Below are positions 11,866 through 23,618 of a stretch of DNA of 64,000 nt, piece after piece. The notes below the pieces were generated by a model. It saw only the letters and a program-made list of their open reading frames with translations, was not told the origin of the DNA and ran no database searches. The number at the start of each line of letters is the position of its first letter. The first letter of the stretch is position 1. Source of the DNA: Moniliophthora roreri (Eukaryota; Basidiomycota; Agaricomycetes; Agaricales; Marasmiaceae); the NCBI GenBank assembly GCA_001466705.2, contig LATX02000123.1:434001-498000 (forward strand). The letters run 5' to 3'. The position numbers were made by a program, and so were the translations under genes.

Positions 11866-13175
11866 AATGGGCTTTGTTTCCAATGACTATTTTATATCGA
11901 CAATTTTTATCTTGTTCACGAACTCTTGCAAGCCTCAGCTCCTCCTATTGCCCTCATTCCCGGAACTCAAGGCATACTGGGACCTGGGGCGTCTTAGCAA
12001 TGGCTCTAGGTGAGCTGGTTTCCGCTCGGTAATTGGAGCCACTTGCCACTGTGACGACTAGGTTCTCAAATTGTTCGATTTTGCAGCATTTTCAATGACA
12101 ATGTGCTACCACGCTACGCCTTCACTGTCCTGGCTCGATCTCTCTCAACGTGGTGCATTATACATTCTCCTTTGTTGCGGCGTCAAGTCTCTGGTAACTA
12201 TCCCACTCTCTCCGAATGGCGCAGGCTTGGCTCAAAGTCGTCTACTATAGATCATGACCATCGACGACATTTTGGACCACGACATTGACGCCAAAGTTGA
12301 ACGTACGAAAAACCGACCCATTCCTCGTGGCGACATCGGTCTCCTCCGCGCATGGATGTGGTTCACTTTACAAGTCATCGTTGGCGTGCAACTCGGATAC
12401 AACCTACTGAATCGTTTGACGTGCGTGTTTTTGGTTTCCACATGTCGAGACGGCTGACGAGTGGTCGCAAATTACTTGTTTCAATGTGGGTCTGGCCTAT
12501 TTTTGTCATCTATCCCACCTGCAAAGTAATCATTTCGGTCCCTACTACAAATTCTCTTCTGAAAGTTCATTCCTAGCGCTGGATGGACTTTGCTCCCGTT
12601 CCTCTGGTAGGCACTATTTACCTTCCTACGTTTCATTTCCATTGAATGTAGGACCAACAGGCAATCATGTTCAATGTCGGCTCGTTGATGGGATGGACGG
12701 ACCTCAGACCAGAGGAAGTACCATGGCAAACACTATCCATTGTCTATCTTGCGACGGGTTTCTGGACCATCACATTCGAGACTGTCTATCAGCACCAGGT
12801 GGGTCTTTTCTATTCAGGTATGCTCGTAGCACCGACCTATGTGTTTAGGATAAACTCGACGATGTGGCAATCAGCGCTCGGTCATTGGCTCTGTACATGG
12901 GAGAACAGACCGTGCCGCTCTGCACAGCGACTGCCGTGCTGTTCCTTTCTCTGCTCTCCTACGCAGCGTTCCTCAACGGACATGGGGTTATTTTTTACCT
13001 CTCCGTTATGGTTGCCGCATGGGAATTGCTAGTCCCTCTCTCAAAAGTCAATCTTGATATCCCTCGCGACTGCCTCAAGTTCTTTTTGGGAACGCCGAGA
13101 GTTGGTTCAATACTGTTAGCCGGTCTCCTTCTAGATGCGATAGTTCAGCGTTACATTGTTGGTACAAAATTGTAA
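11866..13175 (+). pseudogene. UbiA-family prenyltransferase, disrupted copy A
   Basis: It matches the intact copy at 42540-43858 exon by exon (exon 2 12087-12193, exon 3 12251-12420, later exons to the TAA at 13175). Two lesions are visible. In exon 1, ATGGC-(13 nt)-GCTGGTTT of copy B is ATGGC-(9 nt)-GCTGGTTT here, a 4-base change that shifts frame and makes a TGA before the exon end. Before exon 4 the acceptor GCAG of copy B reads GCAA (about 12466-12470), so the intron lacks its AG. The second catalytic motif (DKLDD) and the last transmembrane segments are still intact, suggesting recent decay. A different splice pattern could rescue part of it, but not the first motif together with the second. 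Confidence 0.7.
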
Positions 13176-14156
13176 CATGAGTTCTCAGAGCAGTCAAGTC
13201 TATCTTCTTTACCACGCTTTGTATCATGTATCCTTTCGCGAAGCAATATCACTTTATTTCTTGCCCGCGTTTCTGGGCCTATAAATCATCGCGCTCCCCC
13301 TTCTGGTACAGGTGAGCGACTCGACAAAATGTTTTGCGGTTTCGATGGATTAACAGTTTCCTCTGACAGTGACTGAGGAGCGTATTGGTTCCGCTATCTT
13401 TCCTATCTTGGATGCTTGGATGTCCTCCGTCGATATTCTCCGAAGCAGGGATGTCGTGATCGATGATGGGGAAGTGATGAAAGGAAGGATGATGGACACG
13501 ACCTGTCGTGTCAGAGGAAAGAATTTGATGGGATCGAGTGGTACCCACGAGAGGGGGACTAATATTTCCTCGAGTTTCCCGTCTTGGAGGGTTCGTTGGC
13601 TACATATAGGTGTTGCGGGTGTGCCATTCAAGTAGCTTATCGTCAAAGCTCTCCTTTTAACCTCTACCTACGACGCTAATCATCTCTTATGGAACTTGTA
13701 TTCAAAAGCATACTCGTCCTTCTAACCGGTATCTCTTTTGGTATCAGGCTCACACCTCCGTACGGTGATCCCAAAATAGCTCCATGCGAAAGCAGTCTGG
13801 GAAGGAACGGGAGGAGTGGTCGATGAGATCGATGAGAGTTAGGTGGAAGATGATCCCAGGTGTGTACTGAACGTTTTTGATGAATGGTGTTGCAACGTTC
13901 TGTATACGTACCACTGTATGAAGACAGGAAAGGGGAAGGCAAAGCCCAGATCCTGGCCAAAATGTTTTCGAGTTAAAACCCGCCCATAAGAGAAACTCGA
14001 ACATGCGTCCATGATTGGCGTATTTGTGAATATGGGAGTAACGTTGAGAGGTTGCGAATGCACGTGAGGAGCGCTTGAGTACGGCTCGGGCAACCTTCGA
14101 GAGAAGACAGACGAGCTGGTACAATGTGCTGTCTACAGATACAAAAAGCGTCCCAC
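13176..14156. other. Spacer between convergent genes, with a plus-strand ORF remnant
   Basis: The two flanking genes converge on this spacer. A plus frame at 13369-13635 (VTEERIGSAIFPILDAWM...) stays open for 88 codons. In copy B the same stretch has an 8-base deletion, an extra G and a larger deletion, so it is not conserved as coding sequence there. It is either a gene fragment or non-coding. Confidence 0.35.
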
Positions 14157-15548
14157 TCAAGCATTGTACAATATCGAAAAATCCTTGAACCAAACGTACT
14201 GATCGCGAGGACTCGCCCACTCTGGTTCGTGGCCACCGAAGAATGTGCTGGCGTTCTAATGAGCACAGAAAAGGTAGTCGAGATCTCATATGACACACAC
14301 CTGAAGAACATTCCAATAAACCCGATAGGTCCAAGATCCGACGTTTCTTGAATACCTATCGCCTCGCCGTCGTCTTGAATGAAGAACTCGTCTAAACTTG
14401 GTTCATCTAGACGTAAAACGCCATCCAGTCCAAGAAGTCCGCCTTCAGGATGATGAGGTGCCGCCGAATAAGACTTTGGTGTCGTCTCCCTGGTCTTCCG
14501 CATTACCCCTTGAGATTTCTTATTCATACTTTCAGAGTCATAAGAGACTTCGTCCCGATAAAAGATGTCCTTCCTATCGATCACCCGTTCGCCATTCACA
14601 TAAAGTGTAAAGCATCCGTCTTGTTCCCCAGGCGTGTTGAGTGTAACTGTTTGCGAAATACGAGTCCATTTCCCCGGTGTGTATGAGAACGATCCTCGTC
14701 CGACAGAGAGACCATAAGCGGCATCACAAACTGAGTGAAAGTCGTTACACAGGTCAGCCGTTTGCTTGTCCTTGGGAGCGTACTGAAGGACATTCAGTAC
14801 GCAAGGTCGGTAAATTGGATGATGCTAGAAACGCACCAAATACAACTCGCCTTGACCGTCTTTCCTCCACATCATTCTTGTACTAAAGCACGTTGTCGCC
14901 GCATCTCCTCCGGAACACCCTGCTCGACCGCCGTAGAGCCCAGGAAGTTTCCCGCCTCTGACGAAGTTGGATCCGTTTGGAAAAAGGACGCTGTAGGCGA
15001 AGGTAACATTATTTGCAGATGTGATATCAATTGGCGAGGCGTAGAACTGAGCATCGCCGCGAGGTGAATTCGCAGGATTGACGGATCCTTCGGGGTAGAA
15101 AACCTGGAGTACTGACTCGAATTCGGACTCATTCGAGTTGGTTGGGTCGTCTGCTTCGAATAATTGTGGCCCAAAGGGTGCTTGCATATCCACGTAAAGA
15201 GCTGATAGCAAAATCAGTGGCTTTTGGAGGAATGACATCCACGACTTGAAGATTCTTTTGATTATCTGCGAATTTGGTGACACCGAAGGCTTCGGAAATG
15301 TCTATGAATTTCGAAGGGGATGTCCAAGTCGTCAAAGTCGGCTCCAAGGAAGTGCCAGATGGTTGTTCTGCACTAGATGAAGCCGTCGAAGTTGGGAATA
15401 ATGTTTCTGTGACGATTTCAATGAAAGTAGTGGTCACTGTTGGTACAAGAGTTCCGGTGCTGATGAGTAGCGATGTTTCATTTAAAGGTACAGGTGTTAC
15501 GAAGCCTAGCAATGCGGTTAAGATGAAGATACTAATAGTTGATGCCAT
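14157..15548 (-). CDS. Secreted PL14-like protein, copy A (possibly frameshifted)
   Basis: Exon 1 15548-14837, exon 2 14782-14301, exon 3 14247-14157; intron positions equal those of the gene at 1723. The start chosen (MASTISIFILTALLGF) gives a clean signal peptide; an upstream in-frame ATG at 15584 would add 12 residues. PL14-like motifs are present: GGKLPGLYGG, CFSTRMMW, GELYL, SQTVTLNTPGEQDGCFTLYV, and C-terminal SPRDQYVWFKD. A Thr-rich stalk (LVPTVTTTFIEIVTE) follows the signal peptide. Odd: the reading frame changes between about 15230 and 15130. Either one base has been lost or gained, or a very short 43-nt intron (donor GTGGAT at about 15196, acceptor TTCGAAGCAG) is removed, which would restore the frame. 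Likely extracellular glycan lyase; activity is inferred. Confidence 0.7.
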
Positions 15549-16443
15549 GATGGCCAGTAGCAGAGTGAAGCCTGAGAAATACATTGTCGCGCTCTTCCTC
15601 TCTCACCACCACGACCTCGATTTTTCCTCATAATTTGCCGGCACCTTTAGTCTGAAATGCTTACAGAGATAGGCCTTGAAACCTAATCCTACTCAGTCAT
15701 TTCCAACCAACCACTTCGATTCTTCGGTCTATCAATCTTTCCACGTTGTTCAAGACATTCAATACCATATTCATCCAAGGAATGAACCATCATGCGTATC
15801 TCGAAGCAGACATAGAAGTTGACTGAACAGGTTGGCCTTATACTATTACTGTGCTCGTTCATCAATTGACGCGTCGACCCAGCGCATGTCCCTACTAATT
15901 TACAATGGAAAGGAAGGTTGAGGATAAAGCAAAAAGGTGAACACTTCTTGCGCTGTCCAATTCAGAGGAGTACTCACCTGCGGCGTAGGGTTTCACGATT
16001 GTCTTCGAAAGATCGCAGGCCGTCGACATATAGTGGAAGACATGCTTCCGCCTGACCCCAAAGGACCTCCATTCCAGGATGACGGTCATCATTCCTTACC
16101 TGAGGGATCTGAAACATACATCCCAGACGATAGTCCGTTTATCCAATACCTAAAGGATCGCATAACAGAGGACTTCCAAGCTCTTGGATTCTATCAAGCG
16201 CAGAAACGTGCATTTGTCCAGGTACTATAATCATGTCCTGAGCCTTGCACGAGCCATTTTCGACCGTTGAATCCTTGGCCCGCTCGCACAAAATCCTGTG
16301 GCGGGGAAGGGACTGGAGCAACGAGTTCGGGGAGCAATTTGAATACCCTGCGTATCGTATGGGGGCCATGACTGCCACGCTCGGAAAACAAAATCCGAGC
16401 GCCGGGACCCCAGAGACTCTACTCGTACCGCATAAGGCAATAC
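15549..16443. other. Upstream flank of PL14 copy A; repeated ORF-like segment
   Basis: Promoter side of the PL14-like gene. A plus-strand frame at 15937-16230 contains an acidic, proline-containing stretch (LPPDPKGPPFQDDGHHSLPE) that looks protein-like. The same DNA is repeated, with deletions or insertions, at 46120-46350 and 49050-49800. It may be the remnant of a gene tail; no family recognised. Confidence 0.35.
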
Positions 16444-16464
16444 AATAATAATAATAATAATAAT
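16444..16464. repeat. (AAT)7 microsatellite
   Basis: Seven perfect AAT units in a row, followed by a T tract. Confidence 0.9.
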
Positions 16465-16985
16465 TTTTAGCGGATGTAGACGGCACCTTCCCGCCCATTA
16501 CACCGCTAGAGGTACATTGTATCGGGTATATACGCGCATTAATGATATCGTGACAAGCCGTACATAGGGTTGCCACGAGGCTGGTACGATACGCTGGCGA
16601 GGATACCCTGGATCCCGTCATGCCGTAGGGCTTTGGCTCCCCTGGGGGAGGGGGGAATGTCTTGGGCTGAAAGGGGGGGTCTTATAGTCCGCTCCCTGAG
16701 GTGATGGCCAGATATGAATGAGGGGAAAAATCCTGATATGGCCCTGAGGATGTGTCATCCTTGGTGACATTGGAATCCATGTATTGCACTGAGATACAAC
16801 CTCAATACCTTTCATAGAACCAATTTTCTATATAACCACATTGGCCACTTTGGCCCTAGTACTCTGTATTTATATCATGCAACAGAAAGCAAGTATGATG
16901 AAATAATGCTTGTCATTGTAATAGTGATGCCATGATACATACATACATAACCAAGACATTAAGAACAACCAGTGGAATAGGAAAC
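16465..16985. other. Junction from GC-balanced to AT-rich DNA; no gene
   Basis: Composition shifts here from gene-like to the AT-rich transposon block. Short runs of G/C (for example CCCCTGGGGGAGGGGGG near 16640) occur. No coding region is supported. Confidence 0.4.
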
Positions 16986-17440
16986 CTAGAACCTCATGGC
17001 AGCATCAACCTGGGCCTGGAAGAAGGTAACATTAGCAACAGGCCCAAGCTTTATCTTACCAGTGAGGTCTACTGTTGGATGATACAGTTTAAGGTCCTCC
17101 TGCAAGGTCCAAGTCAAGAACCTGAAAAGTGTTATAATCAGTTCAATCACACTGGAACTAAAGAGTATCATGCACTCCTTTAACTCTTCAGCCTGCTCTG
17201 CCTCTGTGTGTAGCCTCCTGGTGTCTGGGTCAAATCAAACAGCTTTATGAGCATCATTCAGCTGAAAATCAACAAAGGACCACCATTCTGTACTTTGCAA
17301 TATCTTCAGGAGTTGTACTGTTTCTACATTAGGTCTTTCTTGAGTACCAGTAGCATTGGGGAGCTCTTGTCCTTGGGCCTGCACTATCTTGCCAGCAACT
17401 GAGCCAGGTTCAATGGCTGAGCCAGAATCACTAACTGAGC
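16986..17440 (-). pseudogene. 3' part of an unknown ORF split by a 1.75-kb LTR
   Basis: On the minus strand a protein-like frame runs from about 19330 to 19200, is interrupted by the LTR at 17449-19194, and continues from 17440 to a TAG at about 16988. Visible segments include SGSAIEPGSVAGKIVQAQ, TEWWSFVDFQLNDAHKA and a C-terminal VANVTFFQAQVDAAMRF. One in-frame stop lies after LNDAHKAV. Family not recognised; it resembles other decayed transposon-linked ORFs in this block. Confidence 0.4.
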
Positions 17441-17448
17441 CAGTAATA

Positions 17449-19194
17449 TGTCGAACCTAGAAAAGACCCACTTTTATTTATTTTTACACTACCTTTGAAT
17501 TGGAACACCTTAATATGACACAAGAATACAGGTAATAAGGACTAGAGTGAGCCCAGTCTGCTAGTCATTGCCTTAGAGAAGCTATGGTACCTTGGAAAGT
17601 ATGAAGAGCTATATGATATGCTATACAGAAGTGTCGAAGCTGTACTTTCTGACTTATCTATGTATTAGATCCAAAATGGATCACTCCCGAAACCTGTAGG
17701 GAACCTAACTATGGCCTAATGAACACATTGGCTAGTTAACCAAGCTCTCAAAGTGCTATCAATGGGATTTTAATTTCTATTTTACTTTTCTATGACATCT
17801 GCAAAGTGCAACCTGCAGTCAAATAGTACAAAGGTATTTAGAGGAGACATCAAAACAGAAAGACAACTTAGAACAGGAACAATCACCGAATGATCCTCCT
17901 CTGAAGTCAATATACGGATCAAAGTCAAAGCAGGTGATCTCTAAATAAAGAGTGCACCAGCGGCTAAACAATATGAGATAAACTAACTAGGTACAAAGTC
18001 ATCTTGGAAAGAAGAAAATCACTTCTGAAGGACATCCACTACCTACAGACAGCTACAACGAGACTTAGAAGAATATCTAACATATAAGAAGTCCTAAATA
18101 AGACCGAGTGTGCATTGTTGAAGGAGATAGGAACAGTAACAGTGTGTTCTGACCTTGGAAACTTTGGCATCTAGGCTTCTGCCAATGTGCAGATACTAGA
18201 AAGAGAAATGCTGTAAAGAGACGGAACAGATACAGCCATCGGCTTGTAGACACCTGACTTAGAAAAGAGAAAATACAAATTATAGAGTCCAGAACACCTG
18301 GAGACGTAGATACCCACATGGATATGGTTGGATACCCTAGTGGCCAGACTCCATGACATCCGAATATTCCCTCTTTTAGTATCTTAATCACTCATTTATC
18401 ATTTCCTGAATTATTAGACATTATTTATATTTTTCTGTAGATATATTCCTTGGACTGTATATAAGGACCACTAGATATTCATAGATATTCAAGTAACTCT
18501 GCCCCCTCTGATTGTGAAATACATAAAGAGTTTGTTTGGTATATAAATTTGTGTGCCATTCCAGTTTTGCTTCCTCACTTCAGGCCCTGGAGATTGGTTC
18601 TGAGTGACTCCAGAGAGATAGAATCTGATAATGAACTTGCATCGTAAGAGACTAAGAATAACATCTTAAGTGCATTGTAACACTTTTCTAAGAGACACTT
18701 TACACCAAGAAGGAGCCTTGAGCACTTGGAGTGTGGCCTGTGTTGGGTATCAGGTTGTGACACACTTAGAGTCTTAGCAAGGGGTGTGCCTGCACTGAGC
18801 TCTTTGTAGAAATTGGTCTAGGACCTTTTCCAGTACACTGTGTGCTGTAGTTGTCTTAAGGAAGTCTTGAACTCTGTAGGATCAGGCTATATTGGCTATT
18901 GAGTCTTTGTATGGGACTGTAGCTCTTGTGTTTGTGCTTTGTGCACTGTGTTCTTTGTGTTTTGTGTGTGTGTTTGTGATATAAACTCTTTTAAAACCAT
19001 ATATACTCCTCTGGAGGTGAACACCTTGAAGTAGATTACTTCAATAAGAGAGAATCAACCTAGCTAAGAGTTTAGTTGACATTCTAAGTGCGGTAACTCT
19101 GATCATGCCAATCCACACTTGCACAACAACCTGAGTTAGACTTTTAGAGGTTATCTTTTGGGTAGTTTTCCACTAGTCTTATCTTAGACAAATT
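17449..19194 (+). repeat. Long terminal repeat family A, solo copy (~1.75 kb)
   Basis: Starts TGTCGAACCTAG and ends CTTAGACA, so TGTC/GACA termini. It has no coding capacity. A TATA-like element (GTATATAAGG near 18458) is followed by a transcribed-like region. Other copies: 34728-36921 in inverse orientation, a 3' fragment at 23045-23256 (inverse) and a 5' fragment at 32266-32938. The flanks show a near-perfect 14-base direct repeat, AATCACTAACTGAG on the left and AATCACTAACTGGG on the right, each separated from the element by CCAGTAAT or ATTACTGG. Confidence 0.6.
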
Positions 19195-19351
19195 ACTGGA
19201 ATCACTAACTGGGCTGGGGCTGGTTTCACTTTGCTGTTTCAAGGCTTTCTGTGCTTCAAGGACTGCCTGGAACTCAACAAATAAGTTGTGCTAATGGATG
19301 TTGTTAGCATATCAATGAGAACATGCAGGAAAGCTACCAACAAGTAAAGCA

Positions 19352-19835
19352 AGGTGTGTTACATTACTTGTGCTTCAGTGCTCAAAGCAGCAAGCAACCC
19401 TTCAACATACTTCAGTGCTTTGAGTGTGCAACACAAGTCCAAGTTAGAGAAAGAGTAAGAAGTCTGGGATTGGTCAAGTGCAAGTTGATACAAGTAATAA
19501 TTAAACCAGGTCAAGCTGAAGAGCTAAGACCTTGGTATGGGTGCTTAAATACATACAACTGGTGGCTATGTCTATCTATGTGAGTGTTTGTGTAAATAGT
19601 GAAGGCATTGGTAAATGATGAGTAATACCTGGCTCAATTGGGATTTGCTGACTGTCTGTTATTACAAGTATGGGAAGTAAAGGAGGGAGCTGGAAAGGTG
19701 TATGAGTCCAATGGAGTGAGAAACATATGGCAGAAGAAGATGGGGACTGGAAAAGTGTAGTAAGTCCAATGGAGGGGGAAGCATAGGTATATAAATGAAG
19801 GGAAATGTAAGTGTACAAAGGGGAAAACATAACAA
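19352..19835 (-). repeat. Diverged LTR family B copy
   Basis: Begins TGTTACATTACTTGTGC and ends CATAACA on the plus strand. It shares with 23257-23603 and 29912-30341 the internal motif CCAGGTCAAGCTGA.GAGCT followed by TTAAATAC. Boundaries are approximate. Confidence 0.45.
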
Positions 19836-20615
19836 AGTGGGCCTGATGGTTTGCATTGGGAGTAGTAGACTCAGGAAGCAGTTGCTTTGCAAGCTTGTCA
19901 ATGCTATACAGTTTGCCCTTTGGATTGTGCTTAGTTGGAGTGGGCTTGATGGATGCAGCAATCCATGGGCCCATCAATATAGTTCTGTACCTGTTTACAA
20001 GAAACAATCATCTTCAACTTTATTGTACCATGAACATCAGAAGCAATGTTCTTGATTTGTGTAGAAAGGTACAAGAACATGTTGGGATGCTTGATGAGCT
20101 GCTGCAGAATACTAAAGAGTGATGGATTCTCACATACAAATTTCTAGAAGCATCAGTTACACTACATGTTCCCACTGAATTGTGACCCTTACCACAAGAG
20201 CATTGTTGGTATCAGTCACATAAAATGTGATGGAGACAGATGTAAGACAAGCTGTAATCTTCCTGCTGAGTGAGCTCTGCAATAACTTGAGCTGAAAAGT
20301 GTACCAAAAATATATGGTGGACACTCACAGAGAATTCAGCAGATAAGAGGGTTTGGTGGCAGTTAGAGAGGTCTTGCTCTCTCTGTTGACTGAGAAGCTC
20401 GGCATAGATGGTAATCATCATTGAGGCAGTATTGAGCTATGAAAATTTAGTCAGATACTTGCTGAAATGAACTGCTGAATGCAAACTGCTGCAAAGTTAT
20501 TGAGACTGCTGGTTGGAAGTGTTGAAGAGGAGTAGTAGGACAGTGAGAAAGAGCTCTTTGTCATCACTAGCAGTATTGCAGCAACAGTAGTAAATGTATC
20601 TTCAACTCACATATT
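19836..20615. other. AT-rich transposon remnant, no family assigned
   Basis: Only broken minus-strand frames are present (for example RTILMGPWIAASIKPTPTKH at about 20000-19900). They do not match a family I recognise. Likely internal sequence of a decayed retroelement. Confidence 0.35.
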
Positions 20616-21000
20616 TGTTAACAGAGCAACACCCTATAAGACTTGTGTGACACTTGAGGTGTGATGCAAGCAAGTGACTGTATTCACTTGAGAGATCTGT
20701 AGCTAGTACAGGAGGAGAGAGAAGGAATGGAACTGGGGAATTTACCCCATTTACAGGTCTGCTTTTATACTATTCTAATATTTGTCCAACTAAACAGTCT
20801 ATCTACCAATGAGAATGAAGAATAGTACAGTCCCTAAGTGTGCAGTAATGTGCAGTCATTCTGAGTCAGTCTGCAGTTGCTATGACTTGGTCTATGACTC
20901 ATACTGAGTCCTACTGTCCTCTAGGTTTCAAGATGCACAGTCACAAATATATTCTTATGACTATGTGAAGGTCATGTGATGACTTCACTTTGTTTCAATA
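20616..21000 (-). repeat. 3' LTR of the Ty1/copia element
   Basis: Lies directly downstream of the copia RNase H on the minus strand. A GGGGGCA polypurine-type tract (minus strand of 21001-21010) abuts the LTR start TATTGAAACA. Within it on the minus strand is a TATA box, AGTATAAAAGCAG, near 20770. The outer end (TGTTAACAGAGC at 20616) is approximate. No matching 5' LTR was found in the window. Confidence 0.55.
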
Positions 21001-21029
21001 TGCCCCCATATTTGTGACTGTAAGAGGAG

Positions 21030-23040
21030 AGAATTCTTCAAGCATTAAAGGTGATGCCTAGTTTTGCTCAGAGATATTCAAAGGTGGAATAAGCCAGGTT
21101 CTTGGTGAATATGTCTGCTATTTTTTCCTTGGTAGAAGTGTATCTGACATCTATCCCTTAGTGTTCTGTATGTTCTCAGATATGATGGAAATGCATGTCA
21201 ATATGTTTTGATTGTTGCATTGTTACATTATTATCAGTGAGGAAAATAGATCCTTGATTATCAAGTAGTAAAGGAAACTGAACCAATTTCAGAGAAGAGG
21301 TTTTTGATACACTGTATTTCTCAAGCACAGTCAGAGGCAGCCATGTACTCTGCTTCAGTCAATGATAAAGCTAGAGTCTTCTGTTTCATGGAAACCCAAC
21401 TAATGGGTCCTTCTGCAAATTGGATAATGTAACCTGCTTGTGATTTTCATTTCCTTGTTGGATCTGAAGCCTATTCTGCATCTGAATATGCAATAAACCC
21501 TTTATTAGTGTTTTCTCTATAAATGATAGAGTATTGTCAAGTTTCTAGCAGATGTTTCATAATGTACAGTGCTTGATTCAAATAATCTTCAGATGGATTC
21601 AAAGCAAAATGTGACATTTGATTACTGCAAAGCTAATGTCAGAGTGTGTGCCAAGGCACAAATATAGTAATGATCCAATTACTGATTGAAACTTGGCTTT
21701 GATCTCAGAGTTTAGAGTTTCAGTGTTGTTCTTGGGTTTATACCCAGTGGGTAATGGAGTCCTTGCAGTCTTGGTGTTAATCATCCTGAAGTGCTGGAGA
21801 ATTTTCTCCAAGTAATCACATTGATCAATAGAAATAGTTTTCTTTTTGTGATCTCTGACAATTCTCATGTGCAGGAATTCTGTAGGTTCACCTAAGTCTC
21901 TGCATTCCCATATAGTTATGAATTCTTTCTTCTTCTTTTGCAGTAAGATGTGATTTGAACCCATGAATAGTGTATTGTCAATGTATATAGTGACTAGGAT
22001 TATGTTCTTGCCATATATGTATATGTATACACCAGAATCTGAAGAGCAACATGTGAATCTGAGCTTCTTCATAGATTCTTTGCAGGCTTTCTATCAAGAA
22101 TGTGATGCTTATTTCAAACTATACAAAGTGCAGTGTAGTTGCCAAACTTTAGTTTTGTCCTTTATAAAGCCTTCAGGTTGTTCTATGTAAATTTCTTTCT
22201 CTAATTTGCCATATAGAAAGGCTGTTTTCACATCCAGCACTTCTATATCCCAATCTTCAATAGCTGCTAAGGTGAGTAGTGGTTGAATGGCATTGTACTG
22301 GACTACAGGAGAAAAGACTTCATCATAATCTATTCCTTCTACTTGTGAAAACCCTTTTGCAACAAGTCTAGTCTTTTTATGGCCATTTGACTTGATGTTA
22401 AAGACCAATTATGATTTGATGGTTTTGTAACCATGTGGTAAATCTACTTCTTCAAAGATGTTTTGTTGTCATAGTGAAGATAATTCCTCTTTGCATGCTT
22501 TCAACAATTCTACTTGTTTGTCTTCAGAATGAGTAAGAATGTCTTTGTAAATCCATTCACAAACATTATCAAAGTTAGCAGCACAAGCAAGAATTGAATC
22601 TAGTTGTTGCCATACTCCCTCATGCTGCTCTATGGGTAAGAAAATAGGATGAATCATTCAGGTGAACATGTTGAACATTACTCAAATGAGCAGCAATCAA
22701 TGCAGATTGCAAAGGGATAAAGATAGCTTTGCCAAATGAACAAGTGTTCTTCAGCACTTCTACTGGAGTTCTTGTACCAAATGCACTTTCAAAATGATTA
22801 GGAACTTTTGTAATATGAATAAATTGTTGGAGTTTGAGCTGTTGATGTGGTACAGGTGCTGAAAAAGGTACATTATCAACTAGTGACTGATCATTATAAT
22901 CCCCATGACTAGAATCAGGTGCTGCAGGTTGATCAATGTGTAGATTTTTGAGATTGGGTAAATAATCAGTGTCCTGATCAGATAAGAAGTGGATGGTATC
23001 ATATTGTAAGGAATGAGTTAAAGGAAGATCATTGATGTGT
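21030..23040 (-). pseudogene. Ty1/copia reverse transcriptase and RNase H, broken
   Basis: RT segments: KTRLVAKGFSQVEGIDYDEV (near 22370), IEVLDVKTAFLYGKLEKEIY (near 22220), then YIDNTLFMG in place of the catalytic YxDD box (near 21985); the second catalytic Asp is Asn here. RNase H: GPISWVSMKQKTLALSLTEA then EYMAASDCA (near 21330-21400), and further on KNSRHIHQEP-like remains. A linker at 22469-22657 (WQQLDSILACA... KEELSSL) precedes RT. Several stops and frame changes break the chain; the element cannot encode active polymerase. Confidence 0.75.
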
Positions 23041-23044
23041 TAAT

Positions 23045-23256
23045 TTGTCTAAGATAAGACTAGTGGAAAACTACCCAAAAGATAACCTCCAAAAGTCTAA
23101 CTTAAGTTGTTGTGCACATGTGGATCAATGTGATCAGAGTTACTGCATTTAGAATGCCAACAAAACTCTTAGCTAGGTTGATTCTCTCTTATTGAAGCAA
23201 TCTACTTCAAAGTATTCACTTCCAGAGGTGTATATATGGGTTTTAAAAAGGGTTTA
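23045..23256 (-). repeat. LTR family A fragment, cut by a gypsy LTR
   Basis: Matches the TGTCTAAG end of the 1.75-kb LTR (same as 34728 onward) up to GGGTTTA, where LTR family B begins at 23257. The nesting shows that the gypsy-type LTR entered an existing family-A LTR. Confidence 0.6.
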
Positions 23257-23603
23257 TGTTATGTTACTTGCACAGCAACATTGACAACTAACTCAACTAT
23301 GACATAGTCAAGTAAGTTGCAAGGTTCAAGCTTAGAGTTTGTGCAGAGGTCGTCTGCAGTTCAGAGGTTTGTTGCTTTGTACAAGGTTTATTGCAAACCA
23401 GGTCAAGCTGAGGAGCTTAGACCTAGTTAGACTATCTTAAATACTACAAAGTAGATACAATGACAAATAATAGAGAAACAGAAAGAACTTGAGAGAACAT
23501 TGTAACTAAGAATAGATAGAAACTTGTAGAAGGTGAAAGAAAAGGATTTAGTAATACACACATCAGTATCTATGTGTCTGTTTGCTAGTCCATGTTCATA
23601 ACA
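23257..23603 (-). repeat. LTR family B: 3' LTR of the gypsy element
   Basis: Termini TGTTAT and ATAACA form perfect 6-base inverted ends over 347 bp. On the minus strand it follows a polypurine tract and the end of the gypsy third ORF, so it is the 3' LTR. Confidence 0.65.
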
Positions 23604-23618
23604 CTACCCCTCTCTTAC
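23604..23618 (-). promoter_or_regulatory. Polypurine tract of the gypsy element
   Basis: Minus-strand AAGAGAGGGGTAG lies next to the LTR start TGTTATG, the expected primer site for plus-strand DNA synthesis during reverse transcription. Confidence 0.6.

Larger units (their letters stand above)
11860..16250. repeat. Segmental duplication, copy A
   Basis: This stretch and 42540-46350 are nearly identical over the prenyltransferase, the intergenic spacer, the PL14-like gene and its upstream flank, in the same orientation. Copy-specific differences include small indels in the spacer. Part of the right flank (15880-16350) recurs a third time at 48990-49890. Confidence 0.85.

Noticed and set aside
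19662..20007. Minus ORFs rich in Leu/Pro/Tyr as a membrane protein
   Set aside because: They read through an LTR-B copy and have no homologous features; probably transposon non-coding DNA.
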